A stretch of DNA of 64,000 nucleotides from Lepraria neglecta (GCA_033220425.1 CM065652.1:2232001-2296000); one strand, 5' to 3'. Counted from the first letter of the stretch, positions 46,449-58,600 are shown. Numbers and translations: made by a program. Notes: a model not told the origin generated them from the letters alone.

Positions 46449-48919
46449 ATGGCACCGCTTACCATCCCGGAGAGCGGGGTCACGCTTATCGAATTCCCCC
46501 GGTCCAAGACTGACGATAGCACCTCAAAGCCGGAGAGCAAGCCAATCCAAGCAATGCAGCTTGAATTAACAGACGATGTACTACATGAGATCTTGAGAAG
46601 TGCCCGAAATGGCGGGAAAGGAATGAATATGTCGTTTGGGAAGACAATAGTAAGTTTGTGTAATATCCTATTGACTAGCTGTGTAACCTATTGACACAAT
46701 ACCTGTAGATGCTTCACTATGGGAATAATTCACAAACGCTTGGTGCAAACGCTTTCCCTTCCCATACTCAGCTTTACGAATACTCTACGGACAACGAAAA
46801 CGAGCTTGCTTTCGCTGGACAGTTAAGCCATAAGCTCGCGATGCAGAAAGCACAAGAGGATGTTGCTGGTGCCGACGAAGCTCTCGCAAAGCTTCAGAGC
46901 CAATTAGCCTCGCACGAGAAGGACAAGCAGTCGAAGCAGTCAGTACTATCGTCTTTGGTATTCAGCTCAACACATTGCTGACATTAACACTCTTCCAGAA
47001 TCACATACGTCCGCGATAGCTCTACACTCCCTCCTCCCATCAAGCAGACTGCAGCAACTCTCAAGCAACATTCAGTCAAACCGAACTCACTTTCCTTCCT
47101 CAAGAAGCACAATACTCCCACATACCTTAACAAAAATACCACTCGCTCAATGCCTACCAGCCCTTCACTTAGTGCTGCTCGCACACCACTCAACCAAAAG
47201 CTTACCCCAACCTCAGTTCCGACTCTTCATGACGGAAAGACCCAACGACTCCAAGCTTTACGAACCCCTCTGACTCACTTCCTCGCCGCTCGACCAGCGT
47301 CAACGAAACTACTTGTTCAACACCTGAATTGCAAAGAGGAGGATGTCCTTGAGGTCTTGCAGAAGGTTGGCAAGCGTTTCCGCCTGGATGAAAGCAAATG
47401 GGACTTGACGGACAAAGCCTTCAAAGAGCTGGATATCTGGGACTTCCATTACCCAAATGAAGGGGACCGTCAGCTGGCAATCAACCGTGCCATTTCTGCT
47501 TTTGATCGAATGCGACTTTCTACCTCAGAGAAGCTCTGGGATATGTTGATCCCAAAAAACGAACGGGGCAAAGGCAAGATCCTATCACACTTGAACCACC
47601 TCCATAAAGGTCCTATCCAACAAGCTACCACTCCTAAGATCCAGATTCAACATCCTTCGAACGATTCAAGAGAGGATTCAATGCGTGATAATGACAGTGA
47701 CAAGAAAGACCGACTTGCACCTAGCGATGCAGAGCCTATGGCCCGATCTAGGTCCCATGGTCCGATCAAGAAAACGAAGGTCAGCGAGAAAGAGGCACAG
47801 TCCAAACGTCTTCTGTCAAGCGGACTGAAGAAAGCTACACCAGCTCCAAAGTTCAAGGAGGCTCATCCAGCCGTGAAGAAGGGTGGGGTCAAGAAAGCCA
47901 ACGTCCCCAAGTCTAGCGAGTTTGTCAACGATTCCGATGAGGAAGACGGGTTAGAAGATGCAGCTACACTACAGGCACAAGCACTCCCGCCAAAGAAGAC
48001 CGAAAAGACGTCCAAACCCCCAAGGCCAGCTGTGTCCTCGCAGCCTGCTGAAGCTACCACCAAGCCGAAGGTATTGAAGCCTACTGTTTCATCTCAGTCA
48101 ATTGCGTCCACATTGACGGGCAAGAAGAACAGCTCTAAGCCAGCTACGCCAAATCCTGCGGGGGCCACTCCGAAGTCTAGGCCCACAAATGTTGTAAATG
48201 GGAAGAACGCTCAGGCCAAAGAGGTGAAGAACGCGAATAAGGCACCGACGCTACCCGCAAAGGTACAGAAAAAGAAAGCTGTACCTCCTACTACATCTGC
48301 TGCCTCTAGCCCTGCACCGAAGCATCGAATGTCGGATTCTAGTCAAGGCTCTACTGCAATGAAGAAGACGCTCTCCCGTCAGAGGACTACCAGCTCGCCA
48401 CATAAACCCTCTCCACTTGGGTCTTCGCCGCCAACCAACGCTTCTGACTTGGATAACCCTGCGCACTCTTCAACGTCCTCAACACCTTCGGTGTCCAAGA
48501 CTAACGCAACTTCTAATGGAGTCGGTACCCACGTGAATGGACATGCACGCAACACCTCCGAGCACACTCTCAAGCGCAAAGCTGGTGATCTAGATTCTGA
48601 TATCCACAACCATGGCATCCCAGTGACCAATGGCAATGTCAATGGCTACGTCAACGGCAACACGAATTCTGCTAAGCGCCACAAAGCCTCCGACATGACT
48701 CCTCCTACCTCCGAGAGCGACAGCTCACCCATAGCCCGCGATGTCGCTCTGAAGAAAGCGCAAGATTTCAAGAAATACTATGCCAATTATGAGAAGCAGT
48801 ATTGCGAGATTAAAGCAATGGATAATCCTTCGAAGGAGACGATCGAGGCGCTCATGAGGATGCATAACCGCTTGGCGGAACTCAAAGACCAGATTACGAA
48901 GGGTTTGGTCGGGATCTGA
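46449..48919 (+). CDS. ell1: RNA polymerase II elongation factor ELL family
   Basis: Three exons (46449-46649, 46709-46938, 46999-48919) give 783 aa. The N-terminal ELL domain includes SFGKTI/MLHYGNNSQTLGA at the first joint, a helical AQEDVAGADEALAKLQSQL, and the winged-helix part LRTPLTHFLAARPASTKLLVQHLNCKEEDVLEVLQKVGKRFRLDESKWDL (given here only as a descriptor of the region near residues 225-275). The C-terminal 45 residues (AQDFKKYYANYEKQYCEIKAM to the end) resemble the occludin/ELL homology domain. The 370 residues in between are Lys/Ser/Pro/Thr-rich and disordered. ELL with its partner EAF raises Pol II elongation rate. Assignment rests on domain order; degree of conservation at the C-terminus is moderate. 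Confidence 0.85.
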
Positions 48920-49609
48920 AGAGGAAGATGAGGATAAGAAGGATACGATGAGAGATTTGAAGATTCTTTGCGCCATGATCAGTCATTTCCGTGGATTTTG
49001 AACGGTTAATGATATTTAGCGAGGCGCTGAAGGATCGGGGCTTGTGGTTCGAATGAAAGACGATGGGCCATATCCACGATATGCAAAAATGTGCATCATC
49101 TCAGAGCCTTATGAGGGCTCATATCGCAGCATCGATTTACGAAGCATTGATTTATTTACCCACTATGGGATTTGACGGTGGGATGCATCTATCCTGCAGG
49201 GCCAGCTCTGTTTGAGCACCTACCTCTGCAGCAACTGTCTTCTTCTAGATAGTCAGCATGCATGACGAGATATCTCAATGAAATTTATTACACCATTAAA
49301 CACATCATTTTCTCATGTACCTACGACCTTCGTAGAGACGCGTCCTTTCTCCCGTGCATTAGCCTCATTCATCGTTCCTGATCGCCACAGGCATGATGGA
49401 CATCAATCGCGGAGAGTCGGCGTCCCAGATCTCCGACACACGATCTCAATACGTCACTACATGACATTTTTGGCTCTCAATCATGAGCATTACTTCAAGA
49501 GACGGCAGTCACTCCAATGCCAATCTTCCAACGAGACTCTCTTATTGCTTTCCTTATCTTCATCCTTCCATTATTCCTTCGAGCGATCATTGCTGCATAC
49601 CACGAAATC
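48920..49609. other. Intergenic, possible extended 5' coding region
   Basis: About 690 bp. From 49517 the frame of the downstream DUF2237 gene is open with an ATG and a hydrophobic segment, so the last 93 bp could be coding. Otherwise nothing recognised. Confidence 0.5.
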
Positions 49610-50391
49610 ATGGCTACGAAACCTAGTAACCATCATTTGAATGGTATGTTTCTACCGGCTTCATCATGGAGCTTGAAGGAGGGCTTCCTGGATATTTCTT
49701 TGGGAGCTGTGCACCTTCAAGAAATGCAGTTGCTAATCCATTATTTTTACTTACAGTCTTTAAAAAGCCCCTCGCCCTCTTCTCCCAACAACCCATGACG
49801 GGTTTCTACCGAGATGGCTACTGCAGAGTTGGTCCTGAAGACGGAGGAAATCACGCCGTTGCCGGTACGCATACCCCTCCCCTCCCCTCCCTTCACTTTC
49901 CTCCTCCTTTCTATAAACTAAGCAAGTCGGGCTAACACAAGCTCGCTCCGCTCGCTCGCAGGCGTCCTAACAAAAGAATTCCTCGACTTCTCCGCCTCCC
50001 GCGGCAATAATCTGCGATCAATCGGGCTCGAGCCAGGATGCAAATGGTGTCTTTGTACTGCAAGATGGAGGGAGGCTATGGAGGCTGCGAAGGGGGAGAG
50101 TGATCCGGTTGTGCCGAAGTATGCTTTCTCTGTCCTTTCTCCTCGTCTTCCCCCTCCCTTTTCTTCGGCTTTGTTGTGTTGGGTGGGGTGGGCTTGCTGA
50201 TCTTGGTGTGGTGTGGTTTTAGGGTTTTCCTCCACGCAACAGATGAATCTGCTCTCCAGAATGGTATCACGATGGATGCGTTGAAGAAGTTCGCTGCTGA
50301 GAGTGAGGCGCAGGGTGGTGGTGGGAGGTTGGAGAAGAATGAGCCTCTGAGCCCGGAGACGCCGGGGGGGATTGTTAGGGAGACGCATTAG
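49610..50391 (+). CDS. DUF2237 family protein
   Basis: Four exons (49610-49643, 49757-49864, 49962-50118, 50223-50391) give 155 aa. The joints restore the family core MTGFYRDGYCRVGPEDGGNHAV, then GVLTKEFLDFSASRGNNL, then GLEPGCKWCLCTARWREA, then VPKVFLHATDESAL. This small family is shared by bacteria and eukaryotes; its conserved Cys (CRVGPED, WCLC) and acidic residues suggest a metal or redox site, but no function is established to my knowledge. An in-frame ATG 31 codons upstream (49517) would add a hydrophobic segment (SLIAFLIFILPLFLRAII), giving a possible membrane-anchored form. It is convergent with the zinc-ribbon gene. Confidence 0.9.
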
Positions 50392-50935
50392 CTTGGATAT
50401 GAGGAGAGCCCGGTCCCGAAAAGCGTCAGGTTGATGTAAAGTATTGCATCAAAGCATAGCATAGAAATTGAAAACATCTGGCCTGTAGACACCTGTCGTT
50501 GCGGATCAGCTACGCGTCAAGCACACCTCCTGTCATCTGGTACGTAGCCAGAAGATCGAAAGTAGAGGCCGAGCAAGACAGAAGATGCCTGGTAAAGCCC
50601 CTTGAGTCGTCGCTAACAGCTTGAAATTATGAATAAACGTAGAAACAAGGAAATTGAAGGCGTTTTGCTTGACTGGTCAGAGACCGAAGAAGCTGCAGAT
50701 AAAGCAGGCAATAGCCCAATCATCCGTTTCATAGCCAGCGCTCGAGATCTCGAGAAGATCCAAATCCCATGAAATACTTTCGACATTGAACCAAAGAAAA
50801 GGCTCGGTTCCAATATACAACATGCTTCCTAATCACAAACTTCCGTACGCTCGTATGATGTATGCATTTTTACACCTCTCCGGTCCCGTCGCCTCCACTT
50901 CATCCCCTTCTCCATCTTCCACCTCTTCACAACCC
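50392..50935. other. Convergent intergenic region
   Basis: About 540 bp holding two 3' ends; no gene recognised. Confidence 0.5.
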
Positions 50936-51651
50936 CTACTTATACTGCATCCCTCCCTGCCCAGGCGGTGGCCCATATCCCGCCGGCGGTCCATGCCCCG
51001 GTGGTATACCCGGTGGCGGCGGTCCACCTCCTCCTGCCATCATGGCTCCTGCGCCTGGATGTTGTGATTGTACGTCCGGTCGATTACTGCCCAAGAAATC
51101 CCCAATCAGCATTGACCTTCGAGTACGATCCACGTATATGGGGGAAGCAGGCCAGGGAGGGGAGTAACGTACCTCAAATCCTGCATGAAATGGCAAATGG
51201 GACAAGCGACCTCCTTGTACTTGTGTGTCGCGAGTGGTACCACTGGCTGTCGGTTCCCGAATCGAATTAGCTTCTGTATCTCTCGTCCTCATAGTTCCAG
51301 CTTCTTCTCTTTCATAAGAGCGTGATTTACACGTACCAGGAAGCACACAGTAAACCACGGCCATCTTGTTATGCAGTGCGCGCTCCAATTGCCACCTGTC
51401 CCAGTTTGTTAGCTTGCTTCTCGATCTTCCCTTCCTTCCAAAGAATCGATGGGTCGGCATTCCAGACAGGGGTTGAGAGAAGAATTGGCACATACAATTG
51501 TGACACTGCGCCGTCACGCCCTCGTAGCCTTCGAGTTGGTTCGTGAATTCTATATCGACATATTAGCTTCCTGGCGCTTGCAAGAGTATGGAGCAAAACG
51601 GGAGGAGGGAGGGGAGGTACCATGTGTGCCGAAGGTAATGCAGAACGCCAT
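50936..51651 (-). CDS. Small fungal zinc-ribbon protein
   Basis: Five exons (51651-51621, 51549-51496, 51395-51337, 51246-51173, 51086-50936) give 122 aa. Two CxxC knuckles, Cys26-Cys29 (QCHNCGN) and Cys63-Cys66 (ACPICHF), flank a hydrophobic, aromatic stretch (HCITRWPWFTVCFLPVVPLA); this is the layout of the fungal zinc-ribbon 15 family as I recall it. The C-terminal 50 residues are Gly/Pro-rich and disordered. Function unknown; the hydrophobic strip between the knuckles suggests membrane association. Each exon joint is in phase and recovers a motif, which makes the model more reliable than the longer unspliced frames at the same place. Confidence 0.85.
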
Positions 51652-52869
51652 GATGTCCAAGCTATCGCTGAAACGACGGTATTGAGTAGGATAGGTATGT
51701 GACAGCTTTGCGAATGGATGTATGGAAGCTTGAAAGTTCGGCGCAGCTTAATGACGCGGCTGGAGTCTGGGCCTCTCGAACGCCAATAAAATTGTGCACG
51801 TAGCCTTGGCTCTGTTCTGGGAACGACTTTCTCTAGATCAAATGCCATCTTATGGAGAGAGCTTCCATCCTCCTTAATCAAGACCTAATTTTTCAGCGTC
51901 ACTCTCACTGTCAATCTTACTTTCACAGTATACTACTCACTCCTGCTATCTTCCCCACTTCCCACCTTCTCTTCCTCAAGTCTCTCAGGAAGAATTTCTT
52001 GTTGACCAGCATCAGTGGAAGGATAAAGCATCCCTTCAATATGCAGCAATATCCCTATTTCATGCTGGCTTCCTTCGTTCAGTGTTGTAAAGACTACTAG
52101 GGCATACACAAGCCCTAATTTTGAATCACTGAAAGGCAAGTTGACTCAAATTTGTTCCCCTTTTGCCATACCAGCTGGACCATGAATCTGGTACATTTTG
52201 TAAAAGTGAAGCCAAAGCTAAAGACCGAGAATCAAATCCATGATTCAACTCTCCTCGCCGTATCTTTCACCATGGTCTTGATGGTAGCCAAAATGCTTAT
52301 GCGGCGATGAAGCCACAGCTTGAAGCTGATAAAACATCGTTCTGAACCCAGTCTAACTCTCTTGCTCAACTTCACAACTTGAGCATCAGTCTTAAAGCAC
52401 GCCTATTGAAGCATGATCCCTCTGCGAGTCTCCATCAGCATTTCAATCAGTTGAGGTTTGACTGTGTTATTCCATCCCTTATTCGCGTTACAGCTGAAGA
52501 CGTACTTGACAAGCACGCCAAAGGAGAAGCTGATAGCATTCTCCCTAACCATAAGTAGAACACTACTAACGGGATCTACGTTAAGATTCTGCTCTCCTTA
52601 ATTACAATGGGATCCTCTCGCCTGATTCCACATGAGAAGTCTACTCTCTCCAGCATAAGCAGAGCACTCTCACCTTGTTGTCTGGTTCTACGTTGGAAGT
52701 CTACTCATGTTCACTATCATCATCATCATCATCAAGTGAGACTTTTTCGGAGCTTGAATCGCCTAAGATAGTTGACTGCTACAAATATATATACCAGGCT
52801 TGTACACGATAGGAAAGGCGGTCCCTATTCTCCTGGAATAAAAGCAAAACGCCGAAACTTGATTTTGCG
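51652..52869. other. Intergenic, no gene seen
   Basis: About 1.2 kb. Contains a short ATC/TCA microsatellite near 52717-52734 and several related phrases around GAAGTCTACTC, suggesting old duplication, but no ORF with a recognisable product. Confidence 0.45.
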
Positions 52870-53312
52870 TTGAGATTCCACTACCCGTCGCTATCATCGT
52901 CATCGGGTTTTACTTCGTGGCTTTGGACTGGGCTAAGTATGGATTAAAAACTTCACGGAACTTCACGCTCATGATCTCCTTCATCGCATTCTTCGCTACA
53001 TCTTGACTCTGGTGCCTGGCTTCTTCGGGCCGGAATGGGTTCTCATAGCACAGACCTTCCAACACCCGAGGTGATCAATCATTCCAATCGCTTTCAGGAC
53101 TGTGACCATGAACCAATCATCTATGAAGGGGAGCATTTGAGATACGGTGCGGTACTTGTCTTTCTCGGCCTCGAAGTTATTCGCGACATGTATTTTGACA
53201 TCCACTTTTGCGTTAACGCACAAGCAAATACCTTTGCCTAGTTCTGCTTTGGGAGTCCGCTCATGATCGCAGTCATCGTCACCGGGTGGTTCTCTGTGGT
53301 TTTGGCCGCTTG
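52870..53312 (+). pseudogene. Decayed copies of second-helix module (weakest)
   Basis: Two short stretches resemble the last helix of the protein encoded at 55689-59222. At about 52875-52935 one frame reads PLPVAIIVIGFYFVAL, and at about 53230-53310 one reads FGSPLMIAVIVTGWFSVVLA, against LGTPMLVVIIMLAIYFKAM in the intact protein. The surrounding frames are interrupted. Similarity is by eye and modest. Confidence 0.4.
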
Positions 53313-53552
53313 AGATGGCTGTTCTCCATCAGTCAGAATACTGGATCGGGGGATATATCGCTTTCAATGGTCTCTGCTGTGGCGCGATAACAGCTTTCCA
53401 TGTACGTGCTCGGGATTCTAGGCTCTTGAAAAGTTTGACTTCCTGGCTTTATTTGTCTTTACTTTACTTCACTTCAGTTTAGAACGCTGACAAAGGAGGT
53501 TAGCCCTCCTATACAATTTCATCCAGTTCTTTGTGCGTATGTCCTATTGTCA

Positions 53553-53906
53553 CAATGGAGCTAGTCGAGCACGAGCAGAAAGCATCATTCTGGTTGACAC
53601 TCGCGCTCTGTCTTGTCCCGTCAATGGCATTCATCCCACATTCGCCATGCGGTGACTGGCCTGTTTCATGGTACAGCAAAGGCGAGGTGGAGCGGATATT
53701 ACCCAATCACAAGCAGAATTCTTTGGTCTAGTTTTATGGTGGGAATTCAGTCCTGGTCGCTGTTATTATCATCTGTGTGTACTTTGGGGGTGTCGCCTCG
53801 ACTGCTTTTATAAGAAGGTCGCTAGCTGGTATTGTGTTCGTGTTGGCGACTCCATTGCTGGTCATGGTCATTATACTTGTCATAAATTTGAGAGCTCTAA
53901 AAGTGT
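53553..53906 (+). pseudogene. Decayed copy of C-terminal two-helix module
   Basis: Starts with EHEQKASFWLTLALCLVP, close to EHAQKVSFWLTTAFCVVP of the intact protein at 55689-59222, and continues with a loop that keeps KGEVE. Two second-helix-like stretches follow (VLVAVIIICVYF near 53745-53790 and AGIVFVLATPLLVMVIILVI near 53825-53890), so the copy is itself internally duplicated. The pieces are not all in one frame, there is no upstream Ser-rich part, and the copies lie on the opposite strand to the intact gene. Best read as a broken duplicate rather than a gene. Confidence 0.6.
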
Positions 53907-54117
53907 GTCTTATTCTAGTCCTTGTCCCATTGCTCGCAATAATCCCATGCTCCCGCTTTGGCGATGCGGCTATCGAAATGGTCATTAAGGGAGAAGTAGA
54001 GGGCGTGGACCCATTCCATAAGAAGGTCGACGGCTGGCGTTTTGCTCGTTGTCGGGACCCGACTGCTTGGTCCTGGTCATCATGCTTGTCATCAATTTCA
54101 AGGCTTTGACCGTTTGA
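53907..54117 (+). pseudogene. Decayed copy of loop and second helix
   Basis: Reads LVPLLAIIPCSRFGDAAIEMVIKGEVEGVDPFHKKV, strikingly like VPFLAIIPCSSFGDAAIDLISGGKVEQVDQFHKRV in the intact gene; the helix that should follow is in a different frame, ending LVIMLVINFKALTV and a stop at the position of the intact stop. This is the best-preserved copy. Confidence 0.65.
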
Positions 54118-54250
54118 TCCAACAACATTCAAGTTTCGTTTCCATATCCCTAGCATCTGATTCTTAACATCATGCTTGTCATCAATTTCAAGACATTGAC
54201 CGCATGAATACATAACACACATGTCTCGTTTCTCATTCCCCTGGCATTAT
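54078..54250 (+). repeat. 90-bp direct repeat of the module's 3' end
   Basis: The stretch starting CATCATGCTTGTCATCAATTT at 54078 recurs at 54168 (first 25 bp unchanged), and the similarity continues past the stop codon into flanking sequence (TTTCGTTTC, TTCTTAAC). The duplicated unit therefore includes 3' flanking DNA. Confidence 0.75.
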
Positions 54251-55110
54251 TGTTCCGTTCTTAACCGTTCTTACGGCTGCTTCCAAGGGTACGCCACCTT
54301 TACTGTGCGCTATTCACCGAGGGAAGGGGCTCCTGAGTTTATTACCGGACAAGGTTCAGAATAGACGGTTTCCTTTACAAAACAGTATCTTAGTTGGTCT
54401 GATTGTTTGGAAACAATCCCAATCATGGAGGCGACTCCTCTGATGGTCAAGGGAACGACATTGGGAAGTTTCGACGCCCTCAGTTAGGCCACGGTCACTC
54501 TAAGTGCCCCATTGGCTGGCGTGGAACCACCATATCTCTTCTGCACTCTACTAAAAAGTCGATACGCCACCAGAAATCATCCATCCCGTCTATAATCGCA
54601 ATCGTGCCTAAGACCAGACAGATCTTCCAGCAAATCCCTCTATCAGGTCCGGCCTCAACAAGGACCGAGTACGAAGAGCAAATGGTAAGGAGGAGGAACA
54701 AGAGTATGAGCCGGTCATCTTACAGGAAGAGAAGTACGGAGATTCGTCGCAAGCGAGGAGTGAACTTTCTTTCAAACGTTGTACAACGTACTTAAGAAAA
54801 CGACCCCGCCAAAAAAGCCAGCCTCAAGAGCTTTATCTCCCTATGACTGAACGCCCATGAAGGCATCATACCTAAGAAATGGACTCTATCAAGCAAAAAT
54901 CGCCAAGGTGTCGTATCACTTTGCAGCACGACGAATTCAGACTGGGGTTTCAGAAGACTCCGGAATACCCAAGGCTGGTTCTTTTGTAGCTACTCCTCGA
55001 GCGGACTGCAAGCGCTGATTTGGACGATTCTAAAGGGGTGTAACAATTTGAAAGCGCAGAGGATGAGCTCATCGCCGTGGGGAAAACTTTCCTTCACAGA
55101 GTTGCTGCAC
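54251..55110. other. Intergenic, no gene seen
   Basis: About 860 bp. A plus-strand frame at 54403-54795 is basic and motif-free; I do not call it. Confidence 0.45.
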
Positions 55111-55115
55111 TTTTG

Positions 55116-55525
55116 GGCTTAAGGATCGTAGATATATGGCGAAGTTGATCAATAAGAAGATATCGGAAGGGGAAATAGCCTCATACACGTTCTTTGTATG
55201 GAGTTTGATTGTATTGTGCAACTGGGTTCTTGGCTGTTGTGAGGGATCTTTGGCTTAAGAATCGCAAATGTATGGCAAAGTGGATCAACAGGAAAATATT
55301 AGAAGGTGTTAATAGCCCTGATACACCTGCTTTGTATAGGGTCGATTGCATCATGTAACTGGGTTTTGTGCTTGTTGTGAGGCATTTTGGGCTGTAACAT
55401 CGCAGAATATGGTAATGTTAACAAACAGGATGATATTACAAGGGGGAATAGCCCCAAATCATGAGTATTGTGGGGAAATTGGGTGGATTTTACAACTTTT
55501 TTTTGGGGTTTTTGTGTACCTAGCT
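55116..55525. repeat. Degenerate tandem repeat, about 137 bp, 3 units
   Basis: Units begin near 55116, 55252 and 55390 (periods 136 and 138). Shared blocks include GGCTTAAG-ATCG, a TATGGC-AAGT-GATCAA region, GAAGG...AATAGCC, and AACTGGGTT...TTGTGAGG. The units differ at many sites, so they are old. No coding potential. Confidence 0.75.
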
Positions 55526-55688
55526 ATGTACATGATTGCGGTTTATTCCAAATCGTTAGACTAGCTAGGATACTATACTGTAAGGAAACCATCTATTCTG
55601 AACTTATTCTGGTAATAAACTTGTGAAACGTGATGAAAACAGCGGGTGCCTCCCCTTCATGATTCTTGTATCGTAGTATTTGACCGTG

Positions 55689-58600
55689 TTAAACGATCAT
55701 TGCCTTGAAATAAATAGCCAGCATGATGATCACCACCAGCATTGGGGTCCCCAACACGAAGACAAATCCTGCGACGCGCTTGTGAAATTGGTCCACTTGC
55801 TCCACCTTTCCCCCACTGATCAGGTCGATAGCCGCGTCTCCGAAACTTGAGCATGGTATAATTGCTAGGAATGGGACCACGCAGAAGGCGGTTGTTAGCC
55901 AGAATGACACTTTTTGCGCGTGCTCGATTGAGCCCAAATCCTGCCGGCGCGGAGTGCGATAAAGGTGGGGAGATTCGACGCGTGCGATGGGGCGGACCGT
56001 GGGTCGTGGGCGCACATTCTGACGACCGCGACCAAGACGAGGGCTTGCGGGAACAGCTGTCTCGTCCCAGGGATTGTTGCGCCCATACACGGGATGCACG
56101 AACACAGGCGGAGGAACGTCAGTGAAGACACGGCCGTTACGATCACGGACTGGCGTTGACTCAGTGGATGAAGGAGTAGCAGGCTCAGCGATACGTGCTT
56201 GATGGGCGCGTCGCTCGCGAATGCTGTGCTGGTCATCGTCTGGTTGGATTTCGTGATCGCGTGAGTATGAATCGGCCTGTCCAAGGAGAAGTCCAGTGCT
56301 CGTGTTGCCTCTCTCGTGATGACGGGAGGCTGGTGACTCTAAACGAGTATCAAGTTCGCTCTCGGTTGAAGATCGACGATGACGGTCAGGGTTGAAGGAG
56401 GATTGTTGTCCCATTGGACGGGGTGGGAGGTATTTCAACCACTCTTTGCCTTGTGGCATGTATTCGTCGTCGTCATCGTTGAAGTAGTTGCGCGTGGCAG
56501 AAGAGCTTGCAGACTTTGGGGTAGCCAATCCGGATGAAGTTGACTGGAAGCCGCCAGCTTTGGACGGCGTGTAGTATTTGGTACGCGGTGAGGTAGCGAA
56601 GGGTGCTGGGCTACTTGGAAATTTGGCGCCTGCGCGGAATTCGAAGTCAGCATTGCGCATCGTGAACAAAAGGAGGTGTAGTAGCATGGGGAAGTTAGGG
56701 AGTAAGCAGAGCTCACAGCTCCCAACACAGCCTTACGACTGGGGGAATGGGTGCGAGAAAGACAATGAAATACTCCGAAATTACGTACCTGGGCTACTTC
56801 CATCTGCGAGGCTGCTCCCAACCTCCCTCGCACCAGTACCTTCCGGCGTACCAGTTACATTGCCCTTGTGTCCCAATATTGACACCTTTGCGAAACTGCC
56901 CTCCTGGGTGGGAAGCCTTGGCAGAGCTGACTCCCCTTCGCTGATCGTGCTTACCCAACCAGAAGAAAAATGCGACCGCTCTTTAGAGCCGAGCTCACGC
57001 TGACTCTTACCGACGTCGTTATCAGTACCATCGGACATAGGGTTCGTCAACTCGTAGATGGATTTGTGGGCTTGACGATCCCTCACTTTCTGGGCTTCGT
57101 CTGACATTTCTGAGCTTCGGGATCTTGGCGTGACTGCGTATTGTTTTGCGAAGCTGGTGCTTGCGGCGTTGTTTGGGGACTCGCGCTGTGTAGAAATTTG
57201 CGGCGGAGTTGATAGGAAAGGATGATTGTGACTGGTAGAGAAGGGAATCGGGTGTTGATAGTTGCGCGTCTGTACCAGTGGTGGTGAGGTGGCGTTGACA
57301 CAAGGCACACGCCCTCCAGTTTCGAATTCCGACTGTGGCAGGCTATAGGTTTCACCGGTGTGGTTGTCTTTGACCAGCATGTACGAGTGATTCTCGCGAG
57401 GGTGAGCCGGATGCTGTAAAATTCGGTTGCCTAGGTAGAGCTGTTGCAATGGTGTTGGTCGTCTTGGAACTGATAAGCTACCAGAGTCCGAGTTGTCGGC
57501 CAGGGAACTACCAGTGCGCGCTTCCGCCGTAATTTCCCCGGAGATGCCAGTGCCGAGTTCTTTGATATCAGAAACGGTTTCCCAGTCGTGGTCCGCTTTG
57601 CTTAAAGGGTACGCCTGGGACAAGCGGCCGTCCTTCCTCACTCCATTGGCTTGCATGGCCCTGCCTAATCTGCTATTGTTTCTACCGAGAGTAGGCCTTG
57701 AGATGTCCCCTGCTTGGAGTGATGATTCAGGACTCATATAGGCGCTTCTTCCGTAGAGCAGAGGCGGCGTGGGGTTCCTAACCCTCTGCGATGATGCGTC
57801 ACCACGAGACGATGAGACTTCGTCGTAGAATCCAATTCGACCTTGGCGTCCTGAGTCGATGCCCGTTACTCGGTCTGTGTTTGGGGACGAAGGAGTCTGA
57901 CTGCTACCAGGTCCTGGATCTGTCTCAGGTCCTTTGCTGTTCGTCGAGTGTGAGTTTTCACGCATGTAGGCAGATTCGTGGTCACCAAACGCCGCCATAA
58001 CACCACCCTGGCCACTAGAATCGCTCGGGCTTATCCTCAATCCAGACTTAATAATCGCCTCGATCGAGCTCAATGAGTGTTCGAGCTCAGCATTCGACAT
58101 AGGACGTGGCGAAGTGCTGTCGTCGGACATGATCACGGACAAAGGTTGACCTTCTGGGAATTCGCGTCGAGATGAGAGCTGTAAATCTGCACCGGGGTCG
58201 AGATTAAGGCTCCCAGCTGGAATGAAAGTATCGATGACAGGTGGGGTCGCGTCTGTGGCAGTAGCAACCGATGAAGAGATCGGGCGGCCCGATAAGGTTA
58301 GGGGTACCATCTGTTCTGCGTCTTCGTCAGGTTTCGCCAGCCACGAGAGATCGGTACTTGAGATAGGATCATGTTCGCGGGCCTCATCGTGTTCTTCATG
58401 ATGGTATGGTAGGTCCCCTGTAATCGTCGTATGCCGGTCATCTTCTCCAATTTCACTCTGTGCCGGGCTCCAAGCATACTCACCAAGTTGACTTGAGTCC
58501 GGATTCGGGACGAAAGAATGCGTCGGAATCATTCGACTAGAACATGGGCTGGATTGGAAGTGGCCCTGGTAGTCTTGATAGTCCACTTCTTCTTGTTCAT

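Noticed and set aside
51369-51881. 170-codon minus-strand frame over the zinc-ribbon gene
   Set aside because: Reads introns and exons through in another frame; the five-exon model recovers both CxxC motifs.
54403-54795. 130-codon basic frame
   Set aside because: Lies in a repeat-rich decayed region, no motif and no similarity to the module copies.
52000-55600. Transposon remnant as the source of the repeats
   Set aside because: No transposase, reverse transcriptase or terminal repeats seen; the similarity is to the neighbouring host gene.
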